10,444 nucleotides of DNA from an uncultured Coriobacteriaceae bacterium (lineage in GTDB: Bacteria; Actinomycetota; Coriobacteriia; Coriobacteriales; UMGS124). The DNA is taken from contig USJP01000025.1 of NCBI GenBank assembly GCA_900555105.1, positions 1-10,444 on the forward strand. Reading direction: 5' to 3'. Below are positions 7,211 through 10,444 of this stretch, in pieces. The notes beneath the pieces are model-generated. The model searched no databases, had not been told where the DNA came from, and saw nothing but the letters and a program-made list of their open reading frames with translations. Made by a program: the position numbers and the translations under genes. Numbering within the stretch: the first letter of the stretch is position 1; each line of letters starts with the position of its first letter.

Positions 7211-7357
7211 ATGCTATTCGCAATAGGAATAATCGCGCTGATAGCCATCGCGGGTATCGCCATAACGATGTTTGTGGTGATGAAGCTGTACTGCAGCAAG
7301 TCGGTAACCACAAAGGTGCAAAACCACCTGGACAAGGACAAGAATTCCTGGTGGTAA
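7211..7357 (+). CDS. Small single-pass membrane protein, 48 residues
   Basis: The gene encodes 48 residues. Residues 1-24 are a hydrophobic helix (LFAIGIIALIAIAGIAITMF and on), followed by KLYCSKS and a short charged, water-soluble tail ending in KDKNSWW. A perfect AGGAGG (7200-7205) lies 5 nt before the ATG, and the gene lies 29 nt after lysR and 43 nt before an intrinsic terminator, which argues for real translation. There is no lipoprotein-type Cys context at the end of the helix, although Cys28 lies just past it. I do not recognise the family. It could be a small accessory subunit of a membrane transporter or simply a small inner-membrane protein. Confidence that it is a gene is good; function is unknown. 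Confidence 0.7.
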   Translation: MLFAIGIIALIAIAGIAITMFVVMKLYCSKSVTTKVQNHLDKDKNSWW

Positions 7358-7400
7358 GGGACACAAGGCTTACTAGAGGCAAGTCTACATAGCGATGTGC

Positions 7401-7440
7401 GGGGGGAGGGCCCTAAGGTGGCCGCCCCCCATTTGTTTTG
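7401..7440 (+). terminator. Intrinsic terminator of the lysR operon
   Basis: A G6/C6 stem (7401-7406 with 7425-7430) encloses a second GGCC/GGCC stem and is followed by ATTTGTTTT. It lies 43 nt after the small membrane-protein gene and marks the right edge of the ordered, intact part of the window. Confidence 0.85.
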
Positions 7441-7691
7441 GGTGAGTGAAGACGGAGCCCGCCCTAGGTATAGGGGTTACGTGAAAATTGGTTTTGAGCT
7501 ACCAAAATCTTTGATTTGCAAATACCAAATAGATGGTGTAGCAGTTCCAACGAAATTTTAGTAAAGAAAATCTTCGCAACGGACTTCTATCTCAGCGACG
7601 CCAAGGCCTTCAAAGGCGTTCTCGACGAGCTTCCCAATGACCCGATGAGCTTGCAATGATCATTCTGGGCGTCGATTTCGAGGAAGAGATG
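7441..7691. other. AT-rich stretch without a supported gene
   Basis: About 7480-7575 is clearly AT-richer than the surroundings and contains a perfect 10-bp palindrome ATTTGCAAAT (7514-7523) flanked by imperfect complementary arms. Two short plus-strand frames (about 7498-7659 and 7656-7757) overlap by ATGA. They have protein-like composition, but no ribosome site and no recognised similarity, and the second is antisense to the transposase remnant. It may be the debris of an insertion. Confidence 0.4.
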
Positions 7692-8182
7692 GCCTGTATC
7701 GCCCACGTCTCGACGAGGTTGCCCGACGGCGTCTTCTCGTTCCGCACGCTGCCGTAGCGCGTGAGCATGCTACACCAGCTGCTTGGACCTCCTCGACGCC
7801 GCCACGGCGTCGTAGCGGGCCCTCGTCAGGTCCCCCAGCGACTCGACCCGGGTGGTCAGCACGTACACGGTCTTGAGCTTGCTGTCAACCTTGATCATCT
7901 CGGAGGGCAGCCTCTGCGCATCGCGCCTGTCGTCCTTGAGGAGCCTGTCCTCGGGGCTGCGCGGGATGCCGGTGACGGCGATCGCATCGCAGCTGTGGCC
8001 GAGACCCTGATGTCGCGGCAGGGCTGGAACCCGCACGAGCCGGACTCGTAGGCGAAGTAGACTGGGCCGGTGAGCCACGAGGTCGCCCGGCCGACGGCGT
8101 CGCCGGCCCCGACCTCTCCGGTCACCCTGCGGGACCGAGCCTCGCCAGTCGTGAGGTCGATACCCCTCATGAAGATGGAATT
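7692..8182 (-). pseudogene. IS110-family transposase remnant (frameshifted, truncated at both ends)
   Basis: Read on the minus strand, pieces in three frames line up with the N-terminal DEDD domain of IS110 transposases. The first is RGIDLTTGEARSRRV leading to GPVYFAYESGSCGF (frame of the ATG at 8170). The second, after a shift near 8003, is LGHSCDAIAVTGIPRSPEDR, LLKDDRRDAQRL and DLTRARYDAVAASRRSKQL. The third, after a stop near 7772, is RYGSVRNEKTPSGNLVETW. The pattern YE-GxxGF, IPRSPEDR-KxDRRDA and a later ExxTPxGN is typical. The first catalytic Asp segment (GIDV-type N-terminus) and the whole C-terminal Ser-containing domain are missing. The upstream end stops where the 33-bp palindrome array begins (about 8180-8184), which suggests the array or the ATPase cassette broke the element. 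The remnant cannot encode an active transposase. Confidence 0.7.
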
Positions 8183-8183
8183 T

Positions 8184-8268
8184 CGTGTATCTGGAATACA
8201 CGATTTTGCTGAAAAACGTGTACTTTGAATACACGAAATTCTATAATATCCTGTATTCCAGGTACACG
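8184..8268. repeat. Array of three 19-bp palindromes at exact 33-bp spacing
   Basis: The units begin at 8184, 8217 and 8250: CGTGTATCTGGAATACACG, CGTGTACTTTGAATACACG and CCTGTATTCCAGGTACACG. Arms are CGTGTA/TACACG around a variable 5-7 nt centre; the third unit is nearly the reverse complement of the first (17/19). The 33-bp period is about three helical turns, placing all units on the same DNA face. The array covers the promoter of the ATPase gene: the TATAAT at 8242-8247 lies between units 2 and 3. It also reads through as an 11-codon periodic peptide (YLEYT, YFEYT, YSRYT), which is probably not translated. A related copy lies at 9741-9792. Confidence 0.85.
8242..8247 (+). promoter_or_regulatory. 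-10 box (TATAAT) of the ATPase gene
   Basis: A consensus TATAAT sits between palindromes 2 and 3. A TGTACT sequence 17 nt upstream, inside unit 2, may act as the -35. The start of transcription would fall near 8254, inside unit 3, leaving about 33 nt of leader before the ATG at 8287. Binding of any factor to the array should therefore compete with RNA polymerase. Confidence 0.6.
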
Positions 8269-8286
8269 TTTTTAATGCGAGGCATT

Positions 8287-9657
8287 ATGAGAAGAGCCAT
8301 CGAAGCCACCATCGAAACCTGGGCAGCGAAAGATTTCAGCCGCCCGCTGTTGATCCGCGGCGCTCGCCGCGTTGGCAAAACGCATGTCGCTGAAACCGTC
8401 GGCAGGCGAATTGCCGGCGACGCCTTCGTAAAACTCGACTTCCAAACCGATCTCAAGCTCATCGAGCCTCTGTTCGACGGCCCGACCGACGACGTCGACG
8501 GCATCATGACGCGCATCGCCGACTACAAGCGCATGCCCATAGAAAAAGAATCCGCCTTCATCCTTCTCGACGAGGTTCAATTGTGCGAACGCGCTTTGAA
8601 CTCCCTGCGATTCTTCTCTGGTTCGGGTTGGCGCATCTGTGCGACAGGAAGCCAGCTCGGCGTTGCAACACGCAAGCGCAGGCTCCCCTTCCCCAGCGGA
8701 GTCCGCCAAGAAACCATGCATCCCATGACGTTCGAAGAGTTTCTCTGGGCGCTTGGCGAAGAACACATGGCAGAGGCGATTAGAACCCACGCGCAAACGC
8801 TTGAACCATATGCATCCCATCACCTTGCATCGCATTATTTCCGCCTTTACCAGGCAATCGGAGGAATGCCAGCGGCAGTTTCCGCATATCTGCAGCAGCA
8901 ATCGATTGATGACGCGCGCATCGAGCAGCGCGAAATTGACCAAACGTACACTGCCGACATGACCGACCCCGACAATGGCATCAGCGGCATAGCGGCGCGC
9001 AAAGTGTGGAAGTCGATTCCGGCGCAGCTCATGCGTTCGTCCACGAAGAAGTTCAAGTATTCGGAAGTTGAACGGGGCGGGCGGCGCGCGAAATTGATGG
9101 AGCCACTTGAATGGCTCGAAGGAGCAGGAGTTATCTCCTTAAACGAAATGACCGAATGCGTTGCTGCCCCTCTGATTCCGTTTGATGAAGAGGAAGGCAG
9201 CTTTTTCAAAGTCTATCTAGCGGACACAGGGCTTATGTTCTACAAGCTTGGGATAAACCCTCGGCTTTGGCTCGAAGCGGAAGAGCTCGGCGCTGCGGTT
9301 GCCTCTTCCGATTTCAGGGGCGCATTGGCGGAAAACTCCACAGCGCAGGCCTTCTCGTCCAACGACCTCCAAACGTTCTATTGGACGCCGCCGAGCTCTT
9401 GGAAGGCAACGGGCGAGCTGGACTTTCTCCTTCAAACCGACCGCATGGAAGTAATCCCCGTGGAAGTCAAGTCCGCGCGAAACGTCCGGGCGAAAACGCT
9501 GGCCTCGTTCATGGAGAAAGCGTATTCCCCCTACGCATACATTCTTTCGGGGAATGACTTTTCGCGCAGCAAAACCGAGTCCGGAAACGAGCTGCGGCAT
9601 CTGCCCCTCTACGCCGCCTACTGCCTCGACGTAGGATTTTTGCGCAGCGAGCTTTAA
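8287..9657 (+). CDS. AAA-type ATPase with C-terminal DUF4143 domain
   Basis: The 456-residue protein has the two-domain layout of the AAA_14/DUF4143 family, common and patchily spread in gut bacteria and archaea. Domain 1 has a Walker A, GARRVGKT (25-32), a Walker B, FILLDEVQ (91-98), and ATGSQLGV (119-126) at the sensor position. HPMTFEEFLWAL (145-156) is also typical of the family. A helical winged segment follows (about 180-330; IGGMPAAVSAYL, YLADTGLMFYKLG). The C-terminal domain has GELDFLL (376-382) and VIPVEVKSA (389-397), a D...ExK arrangement like restriction-nuclease folds. The biochemical role of the family is not settled. Start choice: the frame is open from 8185, but codons before 8275 are the palindrome array and lie upstream of the expected RNA start. 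The ATG at 8287 has GAGG 4 nt before it and gives the usual N-terminus; the ATG at 8275 is an alternative. The gene is intact among decayed neighbours, which suggests recent arrival or selection. Confidence 0.85.
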   Translation: MRRAIEATIETWAAKDFSRPLLIRGARRVGKTHVAETVGRRIAGDAFVKLDFQTDLKLIEPLFDGPTDDVDGIMTRIADYKRMPIEKESAFILLDEVQLCERALNSLRFFSGSGWRICATGSQLGVATRKRRLPFPSGVRQETMHPMTFEEFLWALGEEHMAEAIRTHAQTLEPYASHHLASHYFRLYQAIGGMPAAVSAYLQQQSIDDARIEQREIDQTYTADMTDPDNGISGIAARKVWKSIPAQLMRSSTKKFKYSEVERGGRRAKLMEPLEWLEGAGVISLNEMTECVAAPLIPFDEEEGSFFKVYLADTGLMFYKLGINPRLWLEAEELGAAVASSDFRGALAENSTAQAFSSNDLQTFYWTPPSSWKATGELDFLLQTDRMEVIPVEVKSARNVRAKTLASFMEKAYSPYAYILSGNDFSRSKTESGNELRHLPLYAAYCLDVGFLRSEL

Positions 9658-9740
9658 CGCATCGGCGCCACGACTCCGTCAAAGCTGCGTTTCTCGCCGC
9701 ACTCCTCGTTTAACCGATGGGGAAGGCCATGATGATATTT

Positions 9741-9792
9741 CGTGTATCTCGAGTACACGATTTTGATGAAAAACGTGTACTCGAGATACACA
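9741..9792. repeat. Second palindrome array (two units, 33-bp spacing) downstream of the ATPase gene
   Basis: Units CGTGTATCTCGAGTACACG (9741-9759) and CGTGTACTCGAGATACACA (9774-9792) are in the same orientation as the upstream array. Over 55 nt (8180-8234 against 9737-9791) the two copies match at 48 positions. Here the two units are exact reverse complements over 18 bp (9742-9759 and 9774-9791) with a 14-nt spacer, so the site can form a long hairpin or cruciform. No ATPase-like gene follows it. The frame equivalent to the upstream one reads YLEYT...YSRYT and then stops, so it is an orphan copy. Confidence 0.85.
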
Positions 9793-9800
9793 TTTTCTCA

Positions 9801-10080
9801 CTATTGAGCGTCTGAATCGGAGACGAGCTGCGACACGAGCCTCTCCATACCGGCGCTCGAGGGCGCTTCGGAGTTTCCGTCACATCCCTCGACAAGCGTC
9901 GCACCGACGACTGCCACCAAGATGACGCCCGCGCCGAACGAGAACGAGCCGCCGTTGCAGCACAGAAGATACAGCCCGCCGGCGACCGCCACCTGGAAGG
10001 GAATCATCGCGCGGGGGTAGCGCACGTGACGTACGACCTGGGCAATGAACGGGGCAAACACCACAGGAAGCACCGCGCTT
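9801..10080 (-). pseudogene. EamA/DMT-family transporter remnant
   Basis: A 90-codon open frame ends at 9801. It holds hydrophobic segments LPVVFAPFIAQVV, RAMIPFQVAVAGGLYLLC and SFSFGAGVILVAVVGATLVE. The order 'LxVVFxPxxxxxxxR...GxYLL...GGSFSFG' is like the third to fourth helices of an EamA domain. A complete transporter has about 300 residues and ten helices, so most of the protein is gone. The tail (GCDGNSEAPSSAG and on) may be the native C-terminus after an internal deletion. The apparent start at 10073 is a GTG in the middle of the homology with no ribosome site. It abuts a LysR remnant pointing the other way. The family call is moderate. Confidence 0.45.
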
Positions 10081-10421
10081 CTCCCGTGGATTCAGGAAGT
10101 GTGCGCGAGCGAGCGCAGGCTCGAGGCGCATCTTGCGGACTTGAAGCAGCTGGAAGAAGGGTCGCTTCATATCGTCGCGTTCGCGAGCGCGCTCACGCAA
10201 TGGCTGCCGCAGATAACGAAGCGCTTCACCGAGGCGCACCCGCATATCGATCTGCGCATCACCTGCTGCGATGACCAGGCACAACTTGAGCACATCGCGA
10301 AATCGCGCTCGCGCAGAAATCGAGCGAGACGGCGTCGGGCGCTGCGCGGGCCTTCATCAAGTGCACGAAAGACTGGATCCGCGAAGCCTACGAAAGCGAA
10401 CCCGAGGCACTGTTGATTTAG
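10070..10421 (+). pseudogene. LysR-family regulator remnant, HTH lost and internal deletion
   Basis: From about 10077 the plus strand reads ALLPWIQEVCASERRLEAHL, LKQLEEGSLHIVAF, LTQWLPQITKRFTEAHPHID and LRITCCDDQAQLEHIA. This is the linker helix and the first part of a LysR effector-binding domain. The DNA-binding domain (about 60 residues) is missing. After about 10303 the frame changes. In the new frame ALAQKSSETASGAARAFIKC and DWIREAYESEPEALLI then stop (TAG at 10419-10421) look like the C-terminus of the same kind of protein, so about 130 central residues have been removed. The sequence atcgcgaaatcgcg at the joint contains a short direct repeat that could have mediated the deletion. The product would not bind DNA. 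Confidence 0.6.
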
Positions 10422-10444
10422 GGGCATCAAAAAACGAGGCCGGG

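Noticed and set aside
7656..7757. A 33-codon plus-strand frame starting MIILGVDFEEEMACIAHVST, overlapping an upstream frame by ATGA
   Set aside because: Protein-like composition, but it lacks a ribosome site and is antisense to the IS110 segment RNEKTPSGN, which is the better match.
7770..8234. 154-codon minus-strand frame as an intact protein
   Set aside because: Only its second half matches IS110 transposase; the first half is an Arg-rich out-of-frame reading, so the frame is part of a frameshifted pseudogene, and its start lies in the palindrome array.
8184..8268. CRISPR-like repeat array
   Set aside because: Only three units, each palindromic, with similar 14-nt spacers (partly conserved between copies) and no cas genes; an operator or recombination array fits better.

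Overview
The window looks like part of a chromosome from a gut-type member of the Coriobacteriia, probably Eggerthellaceae. This is inferred from the GC-rich coding sequence, strong AGGAGG ribosome sites, a phasin-like protein, SLC13 and ArsB/NhaD-type permeases, and a non-oxidative aromatic-acid decarboxylase under LysR control. No marker gene fixes the species.

Layout. At 1-438 (minus) lies the 5' part of a phasin-like gene that runs off the window. Positions 439-1125 hold no convincing gene, but about 674-940 can fold into several strong helices and is a candidate structured non-coding RNA. From 1126 to 5983 (all minus) four genes run in the order decarboxylase (5983-5006), SLC13/DASS anion transporter (4958-3528), ArsB/NhaD-type permease (3410-2136) and ferrochelatase-like protein (2097-1126). 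An 11-bp GC-rich hairpin sits between the two transporters and probably ends or attenuates the transcript there. A divergent LysR regulator (6243-7181) and a 48-residue single-pass membrane protein (7211-7357) follow on the plus strand and end at a clear intrinsic terminator (about 7401-7440). The simplest reading is a LysR-controlled module for aromatic-acid uptake and proton-consuming decarboxylation. The second permease and the ferrochelatase-like protein form a separate or attenuated half.

From about 7440 to the right edge the region is accessory and decayed. It contains an AT-rich stretch, a frameshifted IS110-family transposase remnant (minus), an intact AAA/DUF4143 ATPase (8287-9657), and remnants of a divergent EamA transporter/LysR regulator pair that lost both 5' ends in what looks like one deletion. 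The ATPase gene is preceded by three 19-bp palindromes spaced exactly 33 bp apart, and a second two-unit copy in the same orientation lies just downstream. This flanking array is the most unusual structure in the window. It may be an operator array, a recombination end, or both.

All assignments come from reading the sequence and recalling family motifs. No searches were run.
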